Position numbers and translations under genes: made by a program. From NCBI GenBank assembly GCA_900549455.1, contig UROM01000097.1, positions 1 to 6,694 on the forward strand: DNA of 6,694 nt, written 5' to 3'. The stretch is from an uncultured Collinsella sp. (GTDB lineage: Bacteria > Actinomycetota > Coriobacteriia > Coriobacteriales > Coriobacteriaceae). How positions within the stretch are numbered: position 1 is the stretch's first letter; every line of letters starts with the position of its first letter. This document shows positions 1 through 5,853 of this stretch, piece by piece. The notes beneath the pieces are model-generated. The model saw nothing but the letters and a program-made list of their open reading frames with translations. It was not told the DNA's origin and ran no database searches.

Positions 1-46
1 TACACTTATGCGATCGTCGGCAGCGTCAGATGTGTATAAGAGACAG
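1..46 (+). other. Residual Nextera i5/Read 1 adapter (not genomic)
   Basis: Positions 14-46 match the 33-base Nextera Read 1 transposase adapter: TCGTCGGCAGCGTC followed by the 19-base Tn5 mosaic end (28-46). Before it, 6-13 reads TTATGCGA, which sits where the 8-base i5 index belongs. Positions 1-5 (TACAC) match the 3' end of the P5 flow-cell oligo. The layout P5 tail, index, adapter, insert is that of a library molecule, so this stretch is synthetic. The apparent N-terminus encoded here (residues reading ...VYKRQ) is an artefact and must not be joined to the following protein. Confidence 0.97.
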
Positions 47-670
47 GTCATGGGCGAAGGCGACACGAGCGGCGGCAAGCAGTGCATGCAGATCGCCGAC
101 CTCTCCAAGATGAAGGTGACGGTTCAGGTGGGCGAAAAGGACATCGCCAAGATCGCCGTGGGCCAGAGCGCCAACGTTACCTATCCCGCGTTTCCCGATA
201 TCGTGAGTCAGGGCACCGTCACGGCTATCGCGTCGGTGGCAAACTCCGACGCCGCCAACGGCGGTGGCAGCAGCGTGACCTTTAACGTCGACATCCTCAT
301 CGAAGCACCCGACAGCCGCCTTAAGCCCGGTATGACCGCCGAGGTCTCGGTGGTTACCGAACAGCTTGATGAGGTGGTCATGGTGCCCACCATGGCGCTG
401 ATGACCGAGGACGGCGAGCACTATTACGTCAATCTTGCCACCGATGACGAAGGCAAGGAAACGCGCCGCGTGAAGGTGACCGTTGTGACGCAAAACGACA
501 ACGACGCCGTAGTAGGCAAGACGCAGGTCAAGCGCGACGACCAGGGCAACGAGATCAACCCCGACGTGCCGGTTACCAAGCTGCGCGATGGCGACACTAT
601 CGTTATGGATACCGGCGCGGGAATGACGGCAGACGGCGGCGACGGCATGCCTGCCGACGAGGGCATGTAA
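47..670 (+). CDS. ABC exporter adaptor / membrane-fusion protein, C-terminal part (MacA/YknX-like), 5'-truncated
   Basis: This is the extracytoplasmic adaptor subunit of a MacAB/YknXYZ-like exporter. Only the last 207 residues are present because the contig begins inside the gene. The remaining part starts with the typical beta-barrel region (about residues 13-103), including IADLSKMKVTVQVGEKDIAKI and the conserved RLKPGMTAEVSVV at about 91-103. A membrane-proximal beta domain follows (about 108-188), with the VVMVPTMAL entry strand and a closing LRDGDTIV. The signal anchor, coiled-coil hairpin and first half of the lipoyl domain are missing. The protein ends in a Gly/Asp/Met-rich tail (about 189-207) that looks disordered. 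The TAA stop overlaps the next ATG by one base, so the gene is translationally coupled to the ATPase. The family call is firm. The exported substrate cannot be told from sequence. Confidence 0.88.
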   Translation, partial: VMGEGDTSGGKQCMQIADLSKMKVTVQVGEKDIAKIAVGQSANVTYPAFPDIVSQGTVTAIASVANSDAANGGGSSVTFNVDILIEAPDSRLKPGMTAEVSVVTEQLDEVVMVPTMALMTEDGEHYYVNLATDDEGKETRRVKVTVVTQNDNDAVVGKTQVKRDDQGNEINPDVPVTKLRDGDTIVMDTGAGMTADGGDGMPADEGM

Positions 671-1443
671 TGCGCCCCGTCATCGACATCCGCAACGTGC
701 ACCGCATCTTTGAGAGCGAAGCCGGTTGCGCCCACATCCTGCACAACGTGAGCCTGGCGGTAGACCCCGGTGAGTTCGTCGCCATCACCGGCCCCTCGGG
801 CTCGGGCAAGTCGACGCTCATGAACATCCTGGGTTGCTTGGACAAACCGACGGCGGGTGACTATTACCTGCAGGGGCTCAATGTCGCGGAACTCGACGAT
901 GATGAGCTCACCGAGGTGCGCACGCTGAGCATCGGCTTTGTCTTTCAGAGCTTCAACCTGCTGCCGCGCCTGTCGGTTATCGAAAACGTCATGTTGCCGC
1001 TGTCCTACACCAATGTGCCGCGCAGTCAACGCGAGATGCGCGCCGTACACGCGCTGCAAGCCGTCACGCTTCCGGTCGACCATTGGGACCACCGCATATC
1101 GGAACTCTCGGGCGGACAAATGCAGCGCGTCGCCATCGCGCGCGCCCTCGTCAACGATCCGCCCATCATTTTGGCCGACGAGCCCACGGGAAACCTGGAC
1201 TCGGCAACCGGTGCACTCGTCATGGAAACCTTCCACAAGCTCCAGGAGCGCGGCAAGACCATCGTGCTCATCACGCACGACCCGGGCATTGCCGCCGAGG
1301 CCGACCGAGCCGTGACCATTCGCGACGGGCGAATCCATGACGGCGCGTATATCGCGCATGCACCGACTACGCTACGCGGCGCCATCAGCAACCTACCCGC
1401 AACTCGTACATCCTCCGCATGGCCGAAAGGAGCGAAGGCATGA
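670..1443 (+). CDS. ABC transporter ATP-binding protein (MacB/LolD/YknY family)
   Basis: This cytoplasmic ATPase of 257 residues powers the exporter formed with the flanking adaptor and permease. All ABC motifs are intact: Walker A GPSGSGKST at 41-49, Q-loop Gln93 in FVFQSFNLLPRLS, signature LSGGQMQR at 146-153, Walker B IILADEP at 166-172 with catalytic Glu171, D-loop GNLDS at 174-178, and switch His203 in LITHDP. The FNLLPRLSVIENVMLPL stretch is typical of the MacB/LolD/FtsE branch. The start codon overlaps the adaptor stop (TAATG), and a GAGGG ribosome-binding site lies 6 bases upstream at 659-663. The protein has a C-terminal tail of about 30 residues beyond the usual end, overlapping the permease ribosome-binding site and start (ATGA). 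Unlike E. coli MacB, ATPase and permease are separate polypeptides, as in Bacillus YknYZ. Confidence 0.95.
   Translation: MRPVIDIRNVHRIFESEAGCAHILHNVSLAVDPGEFVAITGPSGSGKSTLMNILGCLDKPTAGDYYLQGLNVAELDDDELTEVRTLSIGFVFQSFNLLPRLSVIENVMLPLSYTNVPRSQREMRAVHALQAVTLPVDHWDHRISELSGGQMQRVAIARALVNDPPIILADEPTGNLDSATGALVMETFHKLQERGKTIVLITHDPGIAAEADRAVTIRDGRIHDGAYIAHAPTTLRGAISNLPATRTSSAWPKGAKA
1426..1432 (+). promoter_or_regulatory. Ribosome-binding site that fixes the permease start
   Basis: AAAGGAG lies 7 bases before the ATG at 1440. An in-frame ATG at 1419 is upstream of this site and has none of its own, so 1440 is preferred. The site lies inside the last codons of the ATPase gene. Confidence 0.75.
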
Positions 1444-2654
1444 GCACCCGCGATCTTGTCCAAGAAGCCCTGCACTCGCTCGAGGCCAACAAGGGGCGCA
1501 GTCTACTCACCATCTTGGGCATCGTCATTGGCATCGCCTCGGTCATAGCCATGACCTCGCTCATCGGCGGCATCCAAAACAGCCTGGTCAACAGCTTGGG
1601 CCTCAACGCGGCCCGCATGGTGCAGATTTACTCGTCCCAAGAGCTCACCGATTCGGACGTCGAGAAGCTACGAAAAATGGTGCCGCAAATTGAGCAGATC
1701 GGCATCGTCGACAGCGCCTATTCAGAGTACAAAGTTGGAGATAAAAGCTATACCGTCATGGCCCAGGGTGTCGATAGCGACATGCTCGACGCCGTGGGCG
1801 CCAGCAAGATCGTCGCCGGTCGCACCTATAGCGACATCGAGTCTAAATCCGGCGCGCGCGTGGCGCTCATCGGACGCGGCGGCGCCGATCAACTTTACGG
1901 CAACGAACAGGACGCGATCAGCAAGACCATCAAGGTCTCGAGCGGAGACGTGCAGATCATTGGCGTCATCGACGGCGGCAACGACTCCATGGGCTCACTG
2001 AGCCTGTACATGCCCCGAGCAACAATCGCCGAGCTCTACGGCGATGACAATCCGTCGTTTCCGAGCGTGACGGCGCTCGCCACCGAGGGCACGGACATGG
2101 ATGAGCTCTGCAAGACGATCGAGTCCAAGGTGCGCAACATGAAGGGCATCTCGGAGGACGACGAGTATGAAAGCGTGTCGGCAAGCTCCATGAAGAGCGC
2201 TATCGACGCCCTCAACTCCTTTATGGGCGCCTTCTCGCTCATCATGGGCGCGGTTGCCGGCATTTCGCTCCTTGTGGGCGGAATCGGCATTATGAACATG
2301 ATGCTCACCAACGTTAGCGAGCGCATCCGCGAGATCGGTATCCGCCGCGCCCTGGGCGCAAGCCGACGCGATATCACGGCCCAGTTTTTGGCCGAGTCCT
2401 CGGCGCTGTGCATCACCGGCGGCATTTTAGGTGTCGTGATTGGCTATCTGCTGGCATGGGGGCTCACGTTCTTTGCCGCCAACTCTGGCATTATGAGCGA
2501 GTTTGGGGCCACCGGGACGATTACGCCGAGCTTCTCCATTACGACCGTGCTGATCGCGTTTGCCGTATCGGTCGGCATCGGCGTGATCTTTGGCTTCTAC
2601 CCCGCCCGCCGCGCCGCAAAGCTCGATCCAGTCGAGTGCCTGCGCTATCAGTAA
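1440..2654 (+). CDS. ABC transporter permease (MacB/FtsX type, YknZ-like)
   Basis: This 404-residue membrane subunit is the partner of the preceding ATPase. It has the MacB four-helix plan. An N-terminal cytoplasmic segment (LVQEALHSLEANKGRSLLTILGIVIG) runs into TM1 at about 21-42. A large extracytoplasmic MacB-type periplasmic core domain spans about 45-260. Three C-terminal helices follow at about 263-285, 318-342 and 367-387. The cytoplasmic loop ERIREIGIRRALGASRRDI and the closing PARRAAKLDPVECLRY are hallmark FtsX/MacB sequences. The ATG overlaps the ATPase TGA by four bases, implying coupled translation. The first TM lacks a cleavable signal, as expected. MacB-like pumps of this class export antimicrobial peptides, macrolides, siderophores or lipoproteins. 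Which applies here is unknown. Confidence 0.94.
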   Translation: MSTRDLVQEALHSLEANKGRSLLTILGIVIGIASVIAMTSLIGGIQNSLVNSLGLNAARMVQIYSSQELTDSDVEKLRKMVPQIEQIGIVDSAYSEYKVGDKSYTVMAQGVDSDMLDAVGASKIVAGRTYSDIESKSGARVALIGRGGADQLYGNEQDAISKTIKVSSGDVQIIGVIDGGNDSMGSLSLYMPRATIAELYGDDNPSFPSVTALATEGTDMDELCKTIESKVRNMKGISEDDEYESVSASSMKSAIDALNSFMGAFSLIMGAVAGISLLVGGIGIMNMMLTNVSERIREIGIRRALGASRRDITAQFLAESSALCITGGILGVVIGYLLAWGLTFFAANSGIMSEFGATGTITPSFSITTVLIAFAVSVGIGVIFGFYPARRAAKLDPVECLRYQ

Positions 2655-2680
2655 GCCGTGACCTTACGCGCGCAACAATA

Positions 2681-2720
2681 TGGGCCCGGACCTGCGTTAC
2701 TTCGCAAGGTCACGGGCCCA
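2681..2720. terminator. Strong hairpin between convergent genes, probable bidirectional terminator
   Basis: An 8-bp outer stem (TGGGCCCG at 2681-2688 with CGGGCCCA at 2713-2720) continues into GACCT/AGGTC and GCG/CGC. Two single-A bulges interrupt the 16-bp stem, and the loop is TTACTT. It lies 26 bases after the permease stop and 25 bases before the TetR stop on the other strand, a symmetric position suited to terminating both. The tails are only moderately T-rich: ATTCTCTAC on the + side and TATTGTTG on the - side. Efficiency as an intrinsic terminator is therefore uncertain. Confidence 0.6.
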
Positions 2721-2745
2721 ATTCTCTACAAGGACACAGGCTTAG

Positions 2746-3357
2746 CTACCCGAGCTTAGCCTCCAAGCTCGACAAGCCGTTGAGAGTCAGGTCGTTGGCG
2801 ACCGCCGAGACGCGCTCGATGGGAACCGAGCCGTCCGACAACGCCCACGTGCGATAGATGCCGATAATGCCGGACAGCAAAAACGCCAGGTAGTAATCGA
2901 ACATCTCGTCCTTTAGGCCCTCGGGCAGCAGATCACGCTCAGCGATCTCGTGCTCGAGCGGCACGCGCAGGCGAGCCATAAAGTCGTCGAGCGGAATATT
3001 TTCAATCAACTGGCGATTAAGCACCAGGTTGTTGCACAGCGCCTCGTTAACGGTCTTGAAAAAGGACGCCGCAGCGCCGAGTGCACGCTCGTTGGTGTCG
3101 CCACCCATGGAGGAAAGCGTCTTCTCGACCGAATCGACGATCATCTGGACCACATCGACGGCAATGGCATCGAGCAAGCCATCGACCGTACCAAAGTGCA
3201 CGTAGAAGGTCTTGCGGTCCACATTTGCCTCGCGCGCGATGGCGCTCACCGTAATATCAGCTAGAGGCTTTTCCATGAGCAGTCGCTCAAACGCCGAAAG
3301 AATCGCATTGCGGCTGCGGACGATACGACGGTCAAGGCGCGGTTTGGTGGTAGCCAT
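2746..3357 (-). CDS. TetR/AcrR-family transcriptional regulator
   Basis: This is a 203-residue DNA-binding repressor of usual TetR length. Residues about 12-58 form the N-terminal HTH domain. The second and third helices are visible in ITVSAIAREANVDRKTFYVHF (about 35-55), and the FYVHF signature is typical of the family. The rest (about 60-203) is a mostly helical ligand-binding/dimer domain of the divergent type often listed as TetR-like C-terminal. It includes a hydrophobic helix at FDYYLAFLLSGIIGIYRTWAL. Its ligand is unknown. The start is supported by AAGGGG at 3366-3371, 8 bases upstream. The gene is convergent with the exporter operon and downstream of the flippase-like gene. Regulation of the exporter is plausible by proximity but not shown. 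The overlapping inverted repeats in its own promoter suggest autoregulation. Confidence 0.92.
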   Translation of the reverse strand: MATTKPRLDRRIVRSRNAILSAFERLLMEKPLADITVSAIAREANVDRKTFYVHFGTVDGLLDAIAVDVVQMIVDSVEKTLSSMGGDTNERALGAAASFFKTVNEALCNNLVLNRQLIENIPLDDFMARLRVPLEHEIAERDLLPEGLKDEMFDYYLAFLLSGIIGIYRTWALSDGSVPIERVSAVANDLTLNGLSSLEAKLG

Positions 3358-3409
3358 AGACGTGTCCCCTTCATGTCAACTGCCCACCCATAGCTCATGT
3401 ACAAGTGGG

Positions 3410-3438
3410 AGATAATCAACGTAAGAGGATTATCTTAC
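3410..3438. promoter_or_regulatory. Candidate TetR operator: two overlapping inverted repeats
   Basis: Two inverted repeats interlock here. AGATAATC at 3410-3417 pairs with GATTATCT at 3428-3435 (10-base spacer). GTAAGA at 3421-3426 pairs with TCTTAC at 3433-3438 (6-base spacer). The site lies 52 bases before the tetR-like ATG and covers the predicted -10 hexamer of that gene. Repressor binding would block its transcription. Operator function is inferred from position and symmetry only. Confidence 0.5.
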
Positions 3439-3458
3439 ATCTCTAATCGCGATGACGA
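3429..3458 (-). promoter_or_regulatory. Predicted promoter of the TetR-family gene
   Basis: On the - strand, TCGTCA (3453-3458, four of six matches to the -35 consensus) and GATAAT (3429-3434, five of six matches to the -10 consensus) are separated by 18 bases. Transcription would start near 3422, leaving a leader of about 65 bases. The -10 lies within the inverted repeats described for 3410-3438. Confidence 0.45.
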
Positions 3459-3493
3459 GCATCATCAAGAACGCACGACTCGCACGCTGAATT

Positions 3494-4786
3494 CTAGAGC
3501 CGCTTCTTTTTATTGAGCGCCGCAGGGGAAACGCGGATGCCGTCGCCAGTCTGGCGAACGTAGGTCTTGCGAGCCGGCTTAGAGGCCACAGCAGCCTTTT
3601 GAGCACGCTGATTGGGGTCCACGGTAACCTGGCACGCAGGATGCGCCTTAACGGGCGTAGAGGACGTCTGAGGCGTGCGTCCAAGCTTTCGCATCACACG
3701 GTCCCAGCGCGCATGGATACTCTCGTTATGAGCGCTCTTAAGGCCCAGCAGCGGGGCGGCCAAAATGGTCGGCGCGATAAAGGTGATCAGACGCCACAGC
3801 AGATAGCCGGCAGTCGATGCCGTGCCAAAAAAGTGACCCAAAAACAGTGCGAAGCCGCCCTCGGCGCCACCGGTGCCGCCGGGCAGCGGAACGGCGGAGC
3901 TCAGCAGCTGGACAAAGGCGCTCGCAGCCATGACCGAGAAAAAGTCGACTTCGTGGTGGCCAAAGGAGAGCATCAAAAAGTACGGAACCAGGTAGAAAAA
4001 CGCCAGTTGCAGCATAGTGATAACGACCGTGAGCAACATGGACGAAAAATGGCCGGCGGAGAGTTTGAATTTCTCGGAGAACGAGTAGATCTCGCCATCG
4101 ACAAAGGTGCGCCAGCCATCGATCTTTGTAGCCGAGACGCCCACGCGCTCGAGCCAATTGATGATGCAATGAGCGACGCGCGTTACGGTCTTGGGCATCA
4201 ACGCCACGGCAAAGATGCCGAGCAGGATGCAGCAGTGGCCGCCAAAGCTAAAGACGCACAGCAGCGTCATGTCACCATAACGCTCGGCGAAAAACGGCAT
4301 ACGGGCGAGCAGCAGAATGGCGCCCCATGCCACCAAACCAAATTGGTACACGATAAAGCGGGTGAACTGCGTGGCACCCGCTTCGCCCACGTTTTGGCCG
4401 GCTTTGGTCAGACGGTAAATCTGGGCAGGCGTAGAGCCCATCATCATGGGCGTCAGGTTGCCAAAGAAGATGCCGCTCGCCTCGACCGAAATGAGGTCGC
4501 GGATACCGACGGGCGATTCGGGGTCGAGCCAAACGGCGATCGCGTACGCCACGATGCCAAAAACAAGATACAGAAACATACAAAAGCACGCAGCAAAGAG
4601 CCAGGGCATCTGAACGCTGGACATAGCGGCCCAAAACTGCCCCATCTGCCCAGTCACGACCAGATAGACGATATAGCCGATCAGCACAACGCCGATAAAG
4701 ATGGCGCCACGACGCGCGCTCTTGTTGTCATCGCCGCCAGAAACCTCGACCTGGGGCTTTGGGCTATGCTGAGAGGACTCCGTCAT
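3494..4786 (-). CDS. Lysylphosphatidylglycerol synthase/flippase-like integral membrane protein (YbhN/UPF0104 family)
   Basis: This 430-residue polytopic membrane protein belongs to the family that includes the flippase-like N-terminal half of MprF. Its likely role is lipid or glycolipid translocation or support of envelope lipid modification, but the substrate is unknown. After a polar 26-residue N-terminus, hydrophobic helices lie at about 27-46, 62-87, 143-162, 172-198, 248-275, 283-300 and 325-349. Family hallmarks are present: FFGNLTPMMMGSTPAQIYRL at 107-126 and VPLPGGTGGAEGG at 299-311. There is no MprF C-terminal synthase domain. Instead a basic, Pro/Ala-rich tail (about 350-430) ends in KKKRL, longer than is usual for the family. 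The frame opens further upstream to an ATG at 4894, but the ATG at 4786 is chosen because AGAAGGAG (4791-4798) lies just before it. The extra upstream residues overlap the predicted promoter. Confidence 0.88.
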   Translation of the reverse strand: MTESSQHSPKPQVEVSGGDDNKSARRGAIFIGVVLIGYIVYLVVTGQMGQFWAAMSSVQMPWLFAACFCMFLYLVFGIVAYAIAVWLDPESPVGIRDLISVEASGIFFGNLTPMMMGSTPAQIYRLTKAGQNVGEAGATQFTRFIVYQFGLVAWGAILLLARMPFFAERYGDMTLLCVFSFGGHCCILLGIFAVALMPKTVTRVAHCIINWLERVGVSATKIDGWRTFVDGEIYSFSEKFKLSAGHFSSMLLTVVITMLQLAFFYLVPYFLMLSFGHHEVDFFSVMAASAFVQLLSSAVPLPGGTGGAEGGFALFLGHFFGTASTAGYLLWRLITFIAPTILAAPLLGLKSAHNESIHARWDRVMRKLGRTPQTSSTPVKAHPACQVTVDPNQRAQKAAVASKPARKTYVRQTGDGIRVSPAALNKKKRL

Positions 4787-4819
4787 GAGGCTCCTTCTGA
4801 CCGTCAAAGTATCTGGCCT

Positions 4820-4847
4820 ATTGTACCCGTATGGGAGATGAGCAAAA
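4820..4847 (-). promoter_or_regulatory. Predicted promoter of the flippase-like gene
   Basis: On the - strand, TTTTGC (4842-4847) and TACAAT (4820-4825, five of six matches to the -10 consensus) are 16 bases apart. Initiation would fall near 4813, about 27 bases before the chosen ATG. The region lies just beyond the tRNA terminator, which fits a separate transcription unit. The -35 match is weak. Confidence 0.45.
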
Positions 4848-4892
4848 CGTAAAGCAATGGGGCAAATGGGATTAACAGACCAGACCACTTGC

Positions 4893-4927
4893 AATAAAAA
4901 ACCCGGCCTTCGTACGAAAGACCGGGT
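4893..4927 (-). terminator. Intrinsic terminator of the tRNA operon
   Basis: ACCCGG at 4901-4906 pairs with CCGGGT at 4922-4927. An inner stem (CTTCG/CGAAAG with one mismatch) closes on a short loop. On the - strand the hairpin is followed directly by a TTTTTTATTG tract. It starts 10 bases after the CCA end of tRNA-Glu. This is a canonical Rho-independent terminator. Confidence 0.88.
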
Positions 4928-4937
4928 ATCTAAAACT

Positions 4938-5014
4938 TGGTAGCCCGTACCAGATTCGAACTGGTGATCTCCGCCTTGAGAGGGCGGCGTCCTAAACCGC
5001 TAGACGAACGGGCC
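4938..5014 (-). tRNA. tRNA-Glu (anticodon CTC)
   Basis: This is a complete cloverleaf read on the - strand. Acceptor GGCCCGT pairs with ACGGGCT (one G-U pair at the first position). The anticodon stem is CCGCC/GGCGG with 7-base loop CTCTCAA, giving anticodon CTC, which reads GAG. The T-arm contains GTTCGAATC. The discriminator base is A, and CCA is encoded (4938-4940). It is the second gene of a two-tRNA unit, 17 bases after tRNA-Gln, and the terminator follows at once. Confidence 0.96.
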
Positions 5015-5031
5015 ATATGTAGCAAATGCAA

Positions 5032-5105
5032 TGGCTGGGATGGAGGGAGTCGAACCCCCATTGACGGAACCAGAATCCGCTGTCCTGCCATTAGACGACA
5101 TCCCA
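5032..5105 (-). tRNA. tRNA-Gln (anticodon CTG)
   Basis: This is a complete cloverleaf on the - strand. Acceptor TGGGATG pairs fully with CATCCCA. The D-arm contains GTCTAATGGCAGGAC. The anticodon stem GCGGA/TCCGT (one G-U pair) has loop TTCTGGT, giving anticodon CTG, which reads CAG. The T-arm contains GGTTCGACTCC. The discriminator is G and CCA is encoded (5032-5034). The unpaired-type U1-A72 start of the acceptor is typical of bacterial tRNA-Gln. It is the first gene of the pair. Confidence 0.96.
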
Positions 5106-5149
5106 ATGACTGCATCGCTGCGCTCGGCTGTGCCTTTGCGCAAGAAAGA

Positions 5150-5178
5150 AATATACGGGAAGTTCTACGGCGGCGCAA
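5150..5178 (-). promoter_or_regulatory. Predicted promoter of the tRNA-Gln/tRNA-Glu operon
   Basis: On the - strand, TTGCGC (5173-5178) and TATATT (5150-5155) stand exactly 17 bases apart, close to the sigma-70 consensus. An A/T-rich run upstream (about 5184-5204) could act as an UP element. The expected start near 5143 is about 38 bases before the mature tRNA-Gln 5' end, leaving a short leader for RNase P. The 265 bases between the tRNAs and the next gene hold little else that I can recognise. Confidence 0.7.
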
Positions 5179-5370
5179 GCCCCATTTTTAACTTTTTTGA
5201 AAATCGGCCAATTTGCCCCGACCCATGAAGGACCTGTGAAGCCAAACCGCATGCAAGGGGTCAAAAAACCGCAAGCGCACCATAGCCACCGTTGGCAGAT
5301 TGTTGCATCCTGGTCGCCGTCAATAGTGACACAATCAGGACACCAATTATCGCGCGGATATCGAGGCGAC

Positions 5371-5781
5371 ATGGATAATGAGCTTGATTACCTATGGGAG
5401 ACCCTCGGCCTCGAGATAACTGCTATCCCTTGGCCAGATCGGCACAAAGTTCATCCCACGCTACGACCCGCCATCACAGTCATGCAGGCAACGTATCGCG
5501 GGGCCTCATTTTTGATGATGCGAATGGCATGGCACGCGGCGCTACCCGACCTCAAGCGAGTTCAGGCAAGCCTCGTGGAGCTATCCGGTATTCCCGTCGT
5601 GATTTCGGAGACCCATTTGGAGCAACGCCAACGCGACCGTTTGCAAGCACAGCGAATCCCGTTCATCTGCCCCGGCATTCAGGCATATCTACCCTTTATG
5701 GACGAAGAGTACTGGAGCGGCAAGCCCAACAAACAGGTAAAGATCTACGACCCGCATAAGTGGGCACAGTTCGAGGACTGA
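5371..5781 (+). CDS. Hypothetical protein, 136 residues
   Basis: I do not recognise this gene with certainty. It encodes a soluble, mixed alpha/beta protein with no signal peptide or membrane helix. It opens MDNELDYLWETLGLEIT. The middle is Arg/Met-rich, a short strand follows (IPVVISETHLEQRQRDRLQAQ), and then comes the striking RIPFICPGIQAYLPFM (about 101-116). The tail is WSGKPNKQVKIYDPHKWAQFED. From memory, a phrase of the type IPFI.P..Q.YLPF occurs in the N-terminal part of some MarR-like regulators that then carry a winged helix, but no such domain follows here. The start at 5371 is chosen because GAGG lies 4 bases upstream and codon use turns coding-like from there. The frame stays open back to a TTG at 5197, but that stretch reads poorly as protein. 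G/C third positions look lower than in neighbours, which may mean transfer or low expression. Confidence 0.6.
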   Translation: MDNELDYLWETLGLEITAIPWPDRHKVHPTLRPAITVMQATYRGASFLMMRMAWHAALPDLKRVQASLVELSGIPVVISETHLEQRQRDRLQAQRIPFICPGIQAYLPFMDEEYWSGKPNKQVKIYDPHKWAQFED

Positions 5782-5798
5782 CCGGAGCGAACCTGCCG

Positions 5799-5848
5799 GC
5801 GGAAAGCGCATCCCAGAATTTGCGCTCAGAACGAGACACGCTTTCCGC
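5799..5848. terminator. Inverted repeat between convergent genes, possible terminator
   Basis: GCGGAAAGCG at 5799-5808 is a perfect 10-bp inverted repeat of CGCTTTCCGC at 5839-5848, with a 30-base loop. It sits between the stop of the hypothetical gene and the stop of the ArsC-like gene on the other strand. Neither side has a T-run, so it is not a canonical intrinsic terminator. It may stabilise 3' ends or assist Rho-dependent ending. Confidence 0.4.
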
Positions 5849-5853
5849 AGTTG

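Noticed and set aside
424..1359. 311-codon open frame on the - strand across the adaptor and ATPase genes
   Set aside because: It crosses two genes whose + strand frames carry complete ABC and adaptor motifs. The translation shows no recognisable domain.
3599..4852. 417-codon open frame on the + strand opposite the flippase-like gene
   Set aside because: Its composition (His, Gln, Asp, Arg, Lys rich; no hydrophobic core pattern or family motif) is that of a complement of a GC-rich coding sequence. The - strand frame has clear membrane helices and family motifs.
5032..5105. tRNA-Gln as an integration (att) site for a mobile element
   Set aside because: The unrecognised gene lies on the 5' side of the tRNA. 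No integrase or duplicated tRNA 3' end is visible, and the tRNA is complete with its promoter and terminator.
4937..5191. Open frames across the tRNA pair on both strands
   Set aside because: The peptides, such as one beginning MVARTRFELVISALRG, are the familiar false translation of tRNA genes. The cloverleaf structures explain the sequence.
5197..5370. N-terminal extension of the hypothetical gene from a TTG at 5197 or ATG at 5251
   Set aside because: No ribosome-binding site precedes the TTG. Codons in this stretch are A/T-ending and unlike coding sequence, and the peptide has no structural pattern.
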